The notes beneath the pieces are model-generated. The model did no database searches. It was not told the DNA's origin and worked only from the letters and a program-made list of their open reading frames with translations. The position numbers were made by a program, and so were the translations under genes. This document shows positions 1 to 9,863 of a stretch of 64,000 nucleotides of DNA, piece after piece; positions within the stretch are counted from its first letter, which is position 1; each line of letters starts with the position of its first letter. The stretch covers positions 66,693 to 130,692 of the forward strand of contig JAPPAP010000032.1 of the NCBI GenBank assembly GCA_026705465.1, in the 5' to 3' direction. The DNA is from a bacterium (GTDB taxonomy: Bacteria; Actinomycetota; Acidimicrobiia; Acidimicrobiales; Bin134).

Positions 1-1292
1 ACGACGATGACGACGGAGGTGCGGCTCCTGCGCCCGCACCCGCCGAGGAAGAGCCTGCTCCTGCGGAGGAAGAGGCACCCGCACCCGCTGAGGAAGAGGC
101 TCCCATGGAGATGACCGTGCCCGACAATCCGGACAACGGCGTCACCTCCAGCTCCATCAAGGTGGGCTGGATGGGCGACCTCACCGGGCCGACCGCATCG
201 TCTCAGCAGTTCAACAGCCACGGCAGCGAGGCATATTTCGAGTGCGCAAACCGTGATGGTGGCTCCTTGGGCCGCATGTTCGAGTACCTGCCTGAAGACG
301 ACCAGTTCAACGCCGACAACGCGGCCATCAACTTCACCAAGCTCACCGAGGACGACAAGATTCTTGCCTTGGTCGGCTTGGGCGGCTCGCACATCAGCAC
401 CCAGCTCCAGCCCGATATCGAGACTCTGAACCTGCCGGTGATCGGCCCACCCCAGACCATCGACATCCAGCTTGAGGGCGACCAGTACTTCAACAACCTG
501 GCCCATTACGGCGACCAGGCCGACCTGGCTGCCGGCCACATCGCAGCCACCGTCGGTGGCATCGAGAACGCCGTGGTCATGGGTATCAGCCTGGAGGTGC
601 CCTCCGGCACCGAGTTCGCCGCCTATGTGGAGCAGTCGGTGGAGAAGGGTGGCGGAACCTACGTCAACACCCTCTACGTGGCTCCGGGTGCCTCTGAAGT
701 GACCGCGCAGATGGTGGAGCTGCAAGCCGGCATCGACGACCATGGCGTGAACTACGTCACCCTCCACGGGTCTCCGGGCGCCGGCCTGGTGGTCATGCAG
801 GGCATGGCCGACGTGGGCATCACCGACGTACCTATCATCGGCATCCACGGCATCGCGGCCAACTCGATTTGGACCGAAGGCCCGGAGTCGGTGAGCGATG
901 AGACCTTTGGCATTCACTCGTTCCTGACCGCCAATAACAACATCGAGGCCTCGGCTTTGATGGAGGAATGCGCCTCGCTGGCCGGCTACGACGGCGAGCA
1001 CCTCAACTTGAACTTCGCTCACGGATTCCTCAACGGCTACGTGTTCCACCAGGCCGTGGAGCGGGCCGCCGAGACCGGCGAGCTGAGCCGTGAGAGCCTG
1101 ACCGAAGCCCTCAAGGGCAGCTTCGACACCATGGGCATCACCTGCCCGATCGACTGGGCGGCCCACCCGCACCACAGCCAGTGCGGCGCGGCGTTCTCAC
1201 TCGACGCTGCTTCCGGCGGCATGGTGGCGGCCAATCCGTTCAGCTTCTACGCCGACAGCTTCGACGGCGAGTACGGAATCGAGATCGGCTAA
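1..1292 (+). CDS. Branched-chain amino acid-type ABC transporter substrate-binding protein (5' end missing)
   Basis: The reading frame is open from the first base, so the signal peptide and lipobox lie outside the window. The visible N-terminus is a run of Asp, then an Ala/Pro/Glu linker made of near-identical APAPAEEE units (about bases 18-108). Such linkers typically follow the lipidated Cys of actinobacterial lipoproteins. The first in-frame ATG, at 105, lies inside this linker and is unlikely to be the start. The rest looks like a periplasmic-binding fold of the Leu/Ile/Val family: IKVGWMGDLTGP opening strand, then a region resembling the NxAGG-type ligand cleft. It would capture a small solute outside the membrane for a Liv-type permease that is not in view. 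The P450 gene follows after 22 bases. The ligand cannot be told from sequence. Confidence 0.8.
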   Translation, partial: DDDDGGAAPAPAPAEEEPAPAEEEAPAPAEEEAPMEMTVPDNPDNGVTSSSIKVGWMGDLTGPTASSQQFNSHGSEAYFECANRDGGSLGRMFEYLPEDDQFNADNAAINFTKLTEDDKILALVGLGGSHISTQLQPDIETLNLPVIGPPQTIDIQLEGDQYFNNLAHYGDQADLAAGHIAATVGGIENAVVMGISLEVPSGTEFAAYVEQSVEKGGGTYVNTLYVAPGASEVTAQMVELQAGIDDHGVNYVTLHGSPGAGLVVMQGMADVGITDVPIIGIHGIAANSIWTEGPESVSDETFGIHSFLTANNNIEASALMEECASLAGYDGEHLNLNFAHGFLNGYVFHQAVERAAETGELSRESLTEALKGSFDTMGITCPIDWAAHPHHSQCGAAFSLDAASGGMVAANPFSFYADSFDGEYGIEIG

Positions 1293-1314
1293 TCGAACAA
1301 GGGGAGCCCCCGCG

Positions 1315-2547
1315 TTGTCGGACACCAGCATGATCGCCGAAGACTTCGCCGATTATCTGGCCGACAACGTGGGGGCCGACCCCTACCCCATCTTCCGCCG
1401 GATGCGGGAGGAGGCCCCGGTGGTGTGGGCTGAACCGCTCCAAGCTTGGGTGCTGACCCGGTGGGACGACATCACCGCTATGCTCGAGGACGGCGAGAGC
1501 TACGGGCCGCTGATGAACCGGCCGGGCACCTCCAGCATCTTCGGCCGGGCTATCTTGCAGATGTCGGGCGATGAGCACCGCCGCAAGGACGCCATCTTGG
1601 CCAAGCGTCTGCGCGGCCCCCGCTACCTCGGGTCCACCATCGAAGAGATCGTCTCCGGTCTGGTCCACGAGTACGGCGACCAGCTTCCGGTCGCCCCCGA
1701 GACGGCCGACTTGCGCACCGGGCTCACCGAGCCGGTTCCGCTGGGCGCTATCGCCGAGCTGATGGACATGGGCGCGGCCAGCAACTTCCGCACCTGGTAC
1801 AACGACATCGTTGCCGCGGGAACCTCCAACTTTGCCCAAGACCCGGTGGTCCATGCCAAAGGTGAAGAGGCCCGCGACGAGCTCTACGACTTCGTCACCC
1901 CCAGCATCGCCGAGCGCCGCACCTGCCCCGGCGACGAACTTCTATCCGACCTGTGCTCCATGGAGTACGAGGGCGAGCGGCTATCCGATGACGAAGTCCG
2001 CAGCTTCACCGCATTCTTGTTGTCGGCCGGTATCGAGACCACCGATCGGGCACTGGCCAATTTGGTCAAGCACCTGATCCTGCAGCCTGTGCAATGGCAA
2101 CGCCTGAAGGACAACCCGGCCCTGGCCAGCTCGGCGGCCACCGAGATCCTCCGATTCCGCCCTCCGGTGCAGGCCATTGTGCGCATGGCCAAGCAGGACA
2201 TGGAGGTCTGCGGCACCGTTATCCCGGCCGAGAGCAAGCTCATGGGCTTCATCGCCAGCGCCAACCACGACCCCGACCGCTTCGACAACCCCGAGGTGTT
2301 CGACGTGGGCCGCTTCGAGGGGGCGGAGCGCCCCAACTACACCCCGATCGGCCCGGTTCGTGCCTTCGGCGCCGGCCCCCACACCTGCACCGGGTCGCTG
2401 CTGGCCAAGCTGGAGATGGAGCGCACCCTGGAGTACTTGGTCGACCGGTTCGACAGCTTCGAGTTCGCCGGCGACGTGCCTCCCGACACCGGCATCGTGC
2501 TGCGCTCCCCTGAGACCCTCGACGTGGTTCTCCACCCCGCCGCCTGA
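1315..2547 (+). CDS. Cytochrome P450
   Basis: A 410-residue soluble bacterial P450, of usual length. The I-helix oxygen-activation motif AGIETT is at residues 238-243, the ExxR pair (EILR) at 277-280, and the heme loop FGAGPHTCTG at 351-360 with Cys358 as thiolate ligand. The start is TTG at 1315, chosen because an AAGGGGAG Shine-Dalgarno stretch lies just upstream and no better codon precedes the conserved N-terminus. It should hydroxylate an organic substrate using electrons from a ferredoxin and reductase. A candidate pair is encoded at 44210-45617. It sits 22 bases after the substrate-binding protein and may be co-transcribed with it. The substrate is unknown. The gene faces the xdhC-like gene tail to tail with only 11 bases between. 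Confidence 0.93.
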   Translation: MSDTSMIAEDFADYLADNVGADPYPIFRRMREEAPVVWAEPLQAWVLTRWDDITAMLEDGESYGPLMNRPGTSSIFGRAILQMSGDEHRRKDAILAKRLRGPRYLGSTIEEIVSGLVHEYGDQLPVAPETADLRTGLTEPVPLGAIAELMDMGAASNFRTWYNDIVAAGTSNFAQDPVVHAKGEEARDELYDFVTPSIAERRTCPGDELLSDLCSMEYEGERLSDDEVRSFTAFLLSAGIETTDRALANLVKHLILQPVQWQRLKDNPALASSAATEILRFRPPVQAIVRMAKQDMEVCGTVIPAESKLMGFIASANHDPDRFDNPEVFDVGRFEGAERPNYTPIGPVRAFGAGPHTCTGSLLAKLEMERTLEYLVDRFDSFEFAGDVPPDTGIVLRSPETLDVVLHPAA

Positions 2548-2558
2548 ACCGCCACGGT

Positions 2559-3557
2559 CTAGGAGACGAACACAGCGGGTTCAGCCTCGAAGCGCTGTTG
2601 GCAGCCGGCAGCGCAGAAGTAGTAGTCGCTGCCGTCGTGGAGGGTGTGATAGCGGGCATCGGACACCAACACGGACATCCCGCACACCGGGTCGACCGCT
2701 TCCTCGGGGCGTTCTTGAGAAACACCAGCTGAGTCCAGCGCCAATTGTCCCTCAGCCCGGCGAGCCACCAGGTCGGCCAAAACCGCTGCGGCGATCTCCC
2801 GATTGGGAATGCGACCGAGGTCAAAGCCGGCCGGTGCGCTGATGCGGATCAGATCGTCGTCGCCGAATCCCTGGGTGCGGAGGTAGTCACTCATGGCTTG
2901 TGCCCGTTTGGCCGACGCCACCAAGCCGATGTAGCCGGCGTCGGTGCCCAGCGCGGCCGCCAGAGCCACATCGTCGTAGTGCCCCTGGGTGGCCACCACC
3001 ACTGCCGTGGCCTGGTCGATAGTCAGGCTGCTCAGATCGAGGCTTGTGCGCACGAGTTCGGGGCGCTCGTGGTCGTCGGGCTGGCCGCCGTCGTCAATGA
3101 TCACTGCATCCCAGCCGATGGCGGTAGCCACTGCGGCGATGGCGTCCACCGCCGGGGAGCGGCCGATCACCACCACTTGGGGGGCGGGCAGGTTCGGCTC
3201 CAGGTAGATCTCCATCGCTCCCTCCGAATCGCACGCCATGGCAATCGAGCGCAGTCCGTCGCTGTCTTCATCGGTCTGACCAAGGGCAGGGCTGCGATTG
3301 CGGTCACGTCCGTCCGACAGGCCCAAGCAGAGCAGCCGGGGCTGGCCATGGTCCAAGCAGGCCAGCGCCTCGATGATCACGGTGGGCTCGGCGCAGGCCC
3401 CGCCCAGCCAGCCCCGCACCGTGCCGTCGGACAGGATCACCGCCTGCGATCCTTGTTGGCCCGACGACGGCGCTCGGCGCCAGATCACCGAAGCCAGCAC
3501 AAAGGGCTGGCGCAGCCGACGCAGTTCCACCGCCCGAGCCAAGACGTCGACGTTCAC
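2559..3557 (-). CDS. XdhC/CoxI-family molybdoenzyme maturation protein with C-terminal YHS domain
   Basis: 332 residues from a GTG start at 3557. The N-terminal part carries the XdhC signature: a VIWRRAPSSG strand and the GWLGGACAEP turn. The middle is a Rossmann-like XdhC_C domain (VVVIGRSPAVDAIAAVA). XdhC-family proteins bind molybdenum cofactor, help sulfurate it and load it into the apo-hydroxylase. Residues about 289-332 form a separate YHS module (DPVCGM, then YYFCAAGCQQRF), a small Cys-containing fold often tied to metal handling. The gene lies 123 bases downstream of coxL on the same strand, so it most likely matures the CO dehydrogenase. The role is inferred from family and position. 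The YHS fusion is unusual for this family and could concern the copper site, but nothing here proves that. Confidence 0.85.
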   Translation of the reverse strand: MNVDVLARAVELRRLRQPFVLASVIWRRAPSSGQQGSQAVILSDGTVRGWLGGACAEPTVIIEALACLDHGQPRLLCLGLSDGRDRNRSPALGQTDEDSDGLRSIAMACDSEGAMEIYLEPNLPAPQVVVIGRSPAVDAIAAVATAIGWDAVIIDDGGQPDDHERPELVRTSLDLSSLTIDQATAVVVATQGHYDDVALAAALGTDAGYIGLVASAKRAQAMSDYLRTQGFGDDDLIRISAPAGFDLGRIPNREIAAAVLADLVARRAEGQLALDSAGVSQERPEEAVDPVCGMSVLVSDARYHTLHDGSDYYFCAAGCQQRFEAEPAVFVS

Positions 3558-3575
3558 GAGATTGGGGACCCACCA

Positions 3576-3651
3576 GGGCGGTGGGTGGCGTCGGTGGCGG
3601 ACCTGACCGCACCGACGGTCAGGCCGCTTCCGGCGACAGGACCCGCCGCCC
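3576..3651. repeat. Dispersed hairpin element, copy A
   Basis: This 76-bp intergenic element lies between coxL and the xdhC-like gene. It folds into one long interrupted stem. Outer arms GGGCGGTGGGT and ACCCGCCGCCC pair. A second stem pairs CGTCGGTGGC with GCTTCCGGCG, with wobbles and one mismatch. An inner 8-bp stem CCTGACCG/CGGTCAGG is perfect and closes a CACCGA loop. Unpaired GG, GGA, CC and ACAGG segments are shared with the other copies. Function is unknown: repeat, terminator or processing signal, or structured RNA. Confidence 0.75.
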
Positions 3652-3680
3652 GGACAAGCGCCACGGCTCCATTCATGTGA

Positions 3681-6032
<2,352 letters not shown>

Positions 6033-6041
6033 GATTGCTCC

Positions 6042-6521
6042 TCAGCTTCCGTTGGACGACTCGGCCACTCGGGCCGCTGCCGTCTGGATGGCCTTGACGA
6101 TGTTGATGTAGCCGGTACACCGGCACAGGTTTCCTGAGATGGCCCAGCGCACCTCATCATCCGAAGGGTCGGCGTTCTCGGCGATGAGCGAGGCGCCCAC
6201 CAGCATCATCCCTGGGGTGCAGAACCCGCACTGGAGGCCGTGGTCGTCGGTGAACGCCGACTGGATGGGGTGCAGGCCGTCGGCTGTTTTGAGGCCCTCC
6301 ACGGTGGTGACCTCGGTGCCGTCGGCCTGTGCGGCCAGCACCGTGCAGGCCTTGACCGGCTTTCCGTCCATCAGCACCGTGCAGGCGCCGCAACTGGTGG
6401 TGTCGCAGCCCACGTGGGTGCCGGTGAGCCCGACCGTGCGACGGATGTGGTCCACCAGCAGGGTGCGGGGCTCAACGTCGCTGGCGTGATCGGAACCGTT
6501 GATGGTGATGGTGATTTCCAT
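6042..6521 (-). CDS. coxS: Carbon monoxide dehydrogenase small (2Fe-2S) subunit
   Basis: 159 residues, the normal length for the iron-sulfur subunit of xanthine oxidase-family enzymes. The N-terminal plant-ferredoxin-like domain has the cluster motif GCDTTSCGACT followed by a fourth Cys in KAC. The C-terminal helical domain has CGFCTPGM and CRCTGY for the second 2Fe-2S cluster. It relays electrons from the Mo centre in CoxL to FAD in CoxM. The start ATG at 6521 follows the coxM stop by two bases, and coxL follows after nine, so translation of the three subunits is probably coupled. Confidence 0.95.
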   Translation of the reverse strand: MEITITINGSDHASDVEPRTLLVDHIRRTVGLTGTHVGCDTTSCGACTVLMDGKPVKACTVLAAQADGTEVTTVEGLKTADGLHPIQSAFTDDHGLQCGFCTPGMMLVGASLIAENADPSDDEVRWAISGNLCRCTGYINIVKAIQTAAARVAESSNGS

Positions 6522-6523
6522 TG

Positions 6524-7387
6524 TCAGCTCCCTTCGGCCTGTTGGGCGGCCGCGGCCAGCCCCCGTTTGGTGTATGTGCGGACCACCTGGCGTTTCCAGG
6601 CGGCGGTCCCCCGGACGTCATCGCGGGGCTCGGCGGCGGCCGCGGCCAGTTCGGCAGCTTCGGCAAACAGGTCCTCAGAGGGCTGCTGGCCCACCAGCAG
6701 CGCTTCGGCGTCGGCCACTTTGGTGTTGATGGGGTTTACCGAGGTCAGGGCCAATCCGGCGGCCGAGATGGCCCCGGAGTCATCCAACTCCAGGTGAGAG
6801 GCCACGGCCACGGTGGCGTAGTCGCCGACCTTGCGCTCCAGCTTGAGATAGGACCCGCCGGAGCGGCCCGACGGAACCGGTATGCGGAGCCCGACCACCA
6901 ACTCGTCTTCTCCCAACGTGGAGGTAAATGCCCCGTCGACGAAGTCGGCGATGGAGATCGACCGCTCGCCGTTGGGCCCTTGCGCCACAACGTCGGCCCC
7001 GGTGGCCAACAGCACCGAGTTCCAGTCGCCCTCCGGGTCGCAATGAGCCACCGAACCGCACATGGTTCCCCGGTTGCGGACCAGGGGATCAGCCACCCAT
7101 GGGGCCGCGGCGGCAATGGCTCCAAAGGTGGCATCCGAGGCCACCACATCGGCATGGCGAACCAGCGCCCCCACTTGAAGATGGCCGTTGGACTGCTCAA
7201 TGGCATCGAGGCCCGCGATGCGGTTGATGTCGATGAGCGTCTCAGGAAACGCCACCCGCATCTTCATCATGGGGATCAGGCTCTGGCCCCCGGCCAGGAA
7301 CCGGCCGCCCTCCCCCGCGTCCGCCTTGGCCTCCACCGCCTCGCCGACAGACTGGGCCACGACTAAGTCGAATCGTGAAGGGAACAC
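6524..7387 (-). CDS. coxM: Carbon monoxide dehydrogenase medium (FAD) subunit
   Basis: 287 residues. Two FAD-binding signatures of the CO dehydrogenase flavoprotein family are visible: AGGQSLIPMMKMR at about residues 32-44, and TMCGSVAHCDPEGDW at about 107-121, matching the family's TxGGxxAHxDP pattern with Cys at one Gly position. The start is GTG at 7387, preceded by an AGGAGG ribosome-binding site. It passes electrons from CoxS to the respiratory chain. As first gene of coxMSL, its promoter should lie within 7388-7464, but no clear promoter was recognised there. Confidence 0.93.
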   Translation of the reverse strand: MFPSRFDLVVAQSVGEAVEAKADAGEGGRFLAGGQSLIPMMKMRVAFPETLIDINRIAGLDAIEQSNGHLQVGALVRHADVVASDATFGAIAAAAPWVADPLVRNRGTMCGSVAHCDPEGDWNSVLLATGADVVAQGPNGERSISIADFVDGAFTSTLGEDELVVGLRIPVPSGRSGGSYLKLERKVGDYATVAVASHLELDDSGAISAAGLALTSVNPINTKVADAEALLVGQQPSEDLFAEAAELAAAAAEPRDDVRGTAAWKRQVVRTYTKRGLAAAAQQAEGS

Positions 7388-7464
7388 AAGTCCTCCTCCC
7401 CTGGACTTCAGTTGTTCCCGTCACCCTACCCCCCTGCCAAATTCTCCGCTGAGGAAGTCAAGGC

Positions 7465-7839
7465 CTATCCCAAGCGGCGGTCCAGGCGGTCGCGGAAAGC
7501 TCGGGCGCCGACGACGACGGCACCGTGGCGGCGCACCTGGCGGGCAAGCTCCCGGTCGGAGGTGACCACGGTGGCCGCCGAAGGGTCGTCCATAGCCGCC
7601 ACCTCATCGGCAATGCGATCATCGGCCGCATTCGGGCCGCGGCGAGAGGCATAGGCCAGTTCGACGACACCATGAGAGCCGGCCGGCAAGCTGGGAACCG
7701 GTCGGCCATCGGCCACGACCAAGGCAGGCACGCCAGCATCGCCAAGGTCTTCGACCAAACGGATCAACGCGCCGTCCCGATCGGCCCACCACCCATCGGG
7801 TCGACACCCGATCACGTTCATGGCGTCAACCACAATCAC
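7465..7839 (-). CDS. NYN/PIN-like domain protein, putative RNase
   Basis: About 124 residues. The N-terminus IVVDAMNVIG is the NYN (YacP-like) opening with a conserved metal-binding Asp. Further acidic positions follow in ALVVADGRPV, NAADDRIADEV and VVTSDREL, the last resembling the PIN-fold TxDxxL motif. NYN proteins are metal-dependent ribonucleases. I place the start at GTG 7839 because a run of six G residues (7845-7850) precedes it and everything upstream in frame is repeat DNA. TTG at 7842 is an alternative. It is short for the family and stands alone between the cox operon and hairpin copy B. The RNA target is unknown. Confidence 0.65.
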   Translation of the reverse strand: MIVVDAMNVIGCRPDGWWADRDGALIRLVEDLGDAGVPALVVADGRPVPSLPAGSHGVVELAYASRRGPNAADDRIADEVAAMDDPSAATVVTSDRELARQVRRHGAVVVGARAFRDRLDRRLG

Positions 7840-7873
7840 CAATACCCCCCAGAAATTGGCCGTACTTACGGTA

Positions 7874-7949
7874 GGGCGGTGGGTGGCTCCGAGGCCAGGA
7901 CTCGGCGGCACCGTCCGCCGAGCCGCCTCGGAGACAGGACCCGCCGCCC
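7874..7949. repeat. Dispersed hairpin element, copy B
   Basis: A 76-bp element between the DyP peroxidase gene and the NYN gene. Outer arms GGGCGGTGGGT/ACCCGCCGCCC match copy A exactly. Stem two is CTCCGAGGC/GCCTCGGAG and the inner stem is CTCGGCGG/CCGCCGAG around a CACCGT loop. Both inner stems differ from copy A but are perfectly paired, so the pairing is kept while the bases change. Conserved unpaired pieces are GG, GGA, CC and ACAGG. Confidence 0.78.
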
Positions 7950-7970
7950 GGATATGCGTTTCAACGGTTA

Positions 7971-8001
7971 GGCGGGCTGGGCCCGGACAGGACCCGCCGC
8001 C
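7971..8001. repeat. Dispersed hairpin element, truncated copy B2
   Basis: This is a short relative 21 bases after copy B. It keeps a GGCGGG arm, then CCCGG, then the diagnostic ACAGGACCCGCCGCC right end. The two inner stems are missing. It looks like an internally deleted or partial copy. Confidence 0.5.
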
Positions 8002-8020
8002 ACGCCGGTTGGAATGACGT

Positions 8021-8941
8021 CTAAGCCAAGCTTGAGTCGAGGCACTCCACGGAAGGAGCGAAGTAGTAGCTGCCCGAAGCCGGGTTCGAGAAGTCGGTGA
8101 GCATGTCGCGCACCTGGCCATTGCGGCCATACATCGCATCCATGCGCTCCCGGAACGGCGCCTGGGTCTTGCAGAAGGCCATGAAGTACAGGCCCACGGT
8201 GCCATCGTGGAAGGCATACGGCGTGGACCGGCGGGCGATCTCATCCCGCTTGGGCTTGGACGCATCGGCGGTCTCGCCGTCGCGCAGCTCCACGTGGGAG
8301 AGGTGCGAGTGCGGGGCCTGCTCGTCCAAGCGGGTGGAGTCGGCCTTGGTCCGGCCGAAGTTCACCTCTTGGGTGGGCACGTCCAGCTTCTCCCAGGCCA
8401 CCAGGTCGTGGACCCAGCGCTGGGCGATAATGAAGCTGCCGCCTGCACCGGCATCGCCGTCGGGAATGATGGCCACCGCGGGCTGATCCTCGTCTTCAGG
8501 ATTACCGGTGCCGTCGATGAAACCGGTCATGTCCAGGCTCTCGCCGTAGATGAAGGTGGGGGTTTCCCGAGCCACGCTCATGCCTGAGGCGATCAGGGCC
8601 ATGCGGGCGTCCCACTGGGCCTTCCACACAATGTCCTTCTCGTCGTGGGTCATCCACAGGAGCAATTCCTCCTGGGTGCCCTTGGCCTCACGGCCGCTGC
8701 CGTCGATGGACTCCACCGTGTGATAGGGCTGGAAGTCGTCGGGAACGTCGTCGGTCAGGTCGGCCAGCAGCGTGGGGCCGAGCCCGATCACCAGATTGAT
8801 CCCCTGGGCATCGCAGTTGCTGCGGCAGTCGGAGATCGCCGACTTGATGCCCCCCAAGTCAGCCCCGTCGCCGCGGCTCAGGTGCACGTACCACTGGTAT
8901 TTGCCCATTTCGTTGAAAATTGCCGGCTGGCAGGTCGCCAT
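8021..8941 (-). CDS. DyP-type heme peroxidase
   Basis: 306 residues, matching the cytoplasmic YfeX-like branch of the family. No Sec or Tat signal is present. The GxxDG signature GFIDG is at residues 140-144, continuing GTGNPED, with Asp143 as distal catalytic residue. A His cluster at 211-216 (HSHLSH) should contain the proximal heme ligand. The C-terminal YFMAFCKTQAPFRERMDAMYG region matches the second ferredoxin-like half. These enzymes oxidise dyes, phenols or porphyrinogens with H2O2. The start ATG at 8941 has a strong AAGGAGGAG ribosome-binding site. It is divergent from the enoyl-CoA hydratase gene across a 117-base spacer that holds a 16-base palindrome. Its natural substrate is unknown. 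Confidence 0.9.
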   Translation of the reverse strand: MATCQPAIFNEMGKYQWYVHLSRGDGADLGGIKSAISDCRSNCDAQGINLVIGLGPTLLADLTDDVPDDFQPYHTVESIDGSGREAKGTQEELLLWMTHDEKDIVWKAQWDARMALIASGMSVARETPTFIYGESLDMTGFIDGTGNPEDEDQPAVAIIPDGDAGAGGSFIIAQRWVHDLVAWEKLDVPTQEVNFGRTKADSTRLDEQAPHSHLSHVELRDGETADASKPKRDEIARRSTPYAFHDGTVGLYFMAFCKTQAPFRERMDAMYGRNGQVRDMLTDFSNPASGSYYFAPSVECLDSSLA

Positions 8942-8966
8942 TGCGCATCTCCTCCTTGAAAACGTC

Positions 8967-8982
8967 GACTTCTAGCGAAGTC
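8967..8982. promoter_or_regulatory. Perfect palindrome in divergent promoter region
   Basis: GACTTC-TAGC-GAAGTC is a perfect 6-bp inverted repeat with a 4-base spacer. It lies 26 bases upstream of the DyP start and 77 bases upstream of the enoyl-CoA hydratase start. Its place between divergent genes suggests a repressor or activator site, though a 6-bp palindrome can arise by chance. Confidence 0.35.
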
Positions 8983-9058
8983 TGGCACTATTGCCGGGCA
9001 GATTCACCTTGAAGCGCAAAAATCCAGAACCCATCCTGACAATTGCAGGAGGAGGCCC

Positions 9059-9853
9059 ATGAACCCAGACAATTACGGCGCGCTGGAAGTGTCCACTGTC
9101 GACCGCATCACCACGGTGGTGCTCAACCGGCCTGAGGCCCGCAATGCCATCAACCCGGTACTACACGACGACCTGACCCGAGTATTCACCGACCTAGATC
9201 AAGACCCCGACACTGATGTGGCCATCCTCACCGGGGCGGGCGGGGCGTTCTGCGCCGGCGGCGATATTCCCTGGCTGCGCCAACTGGCCGGAAACGTCTC
9301 CGAAGTGGAGCGGGTCATCCGGGCTGACCGGCGCATCACCGAAACGGCGCTCGCTCTGGAGAAGCCCATCTTGGCCAAAGTGGATGGCCCTGCGGTGGGT
9401 TTGGGCTGCTCGCTGGCTCTGTACTGCGACTTTGTGTACGCCTCGGAGCGGTCGGTATTCGGCGATCCCCACGTATCGGTGGGATTGGTGGCTGGCGACG
9501 GGGGCGCCCTGCTTTGGCCCCAACTGGTGGGCTACGCCCGGGCCCGGCGCTATCTGCTCACCGGCGATCTCGTCAAGGCCCCCGAGGCCGCCGACATCGG
9601 CCTCATCACCGAGTGCGTGCCCGGCGACGAACTCGACGACACCGTGCAGGCCATGGCCGAGCGGATGCGCGACGGTGCCCGCATGGCCATCAAGTTCACC
9701 AAGGCGTCCATCAACGCCGGGATGCGCCAAGTGGCCATTGCGGTGGCGGACCGGGCCGCGTCCACCGAAGGGATCACCATGATGACCGAGGACTTCAAGA
9801 TCGCCCTTGACGCCTTCCTGGCCAAAGAGCCCCCCAAGTTCATCGGTCGGTAG
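9059..9853 (+). CDS. Enoyl-CoA hydratase/isomerase family protein
   Basis: 264 residues, the usual crotonase length. The CoA/oxyanion-hole segment AFCAGGDIPWLRQL is at about residues 62-75, and the second oxyanion loop GPAVGLGCSLALYCDFVYAS at about 111-130. The Asp in FGDPHVSVG sits near the second catalytic position. It should hydrate or isomerise an enoyl-CoA in the cytoplasm. AGGAGGAGG at about 9047-9055 gives a strong ribosome-binding site for the ATG. It heads a three-gene plus-strand run with an acyl-CoA dehydrogenase and an APH-like protein, implying a short acyl-CoA oxidation module. Crotonase members vary in reaction, so the exact step is open. Confidence 0.9.
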   Translation: MNPDNYGALEVSTVDRITTVVLNRPEARNAINPVLHDDLTRVFTDLDQDPDTDVAILTGAGGAFCAGGDIPWLRQLAGNVSEVERVIRADRRITETALALEKPILAKVDGPAVGLGCSLALYCDFVYASERSVFGDPHVSVGLVAGDGGALLWPQLVGYARARRYLLTGDLVKAPEAADIGLITECVPGDELDDTVQAMAERMRDGARMAIKFTKASINAGMRQVAIAVADRAASTEGITMMTEDFKIALDAFLAKEPPKFIGR

Positions 9854-9863
9854 AACAAAGACC

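Noticed and set aside
2745-3680. A 311-codon plus-strand open frame across the xdhC-like gene
   Set aside because: It is antisense to XdhC motifs and crosses hairpin copy A; Gly/His-rich translation is typical of shadow frames here.
7465-8265. A 266-codon version of the NYN protein
   Set aside because: The extra N-terminal part reads through hairpin copies B and B2 and into the DyP gene antisense; the conserved fold starts at about 7839.
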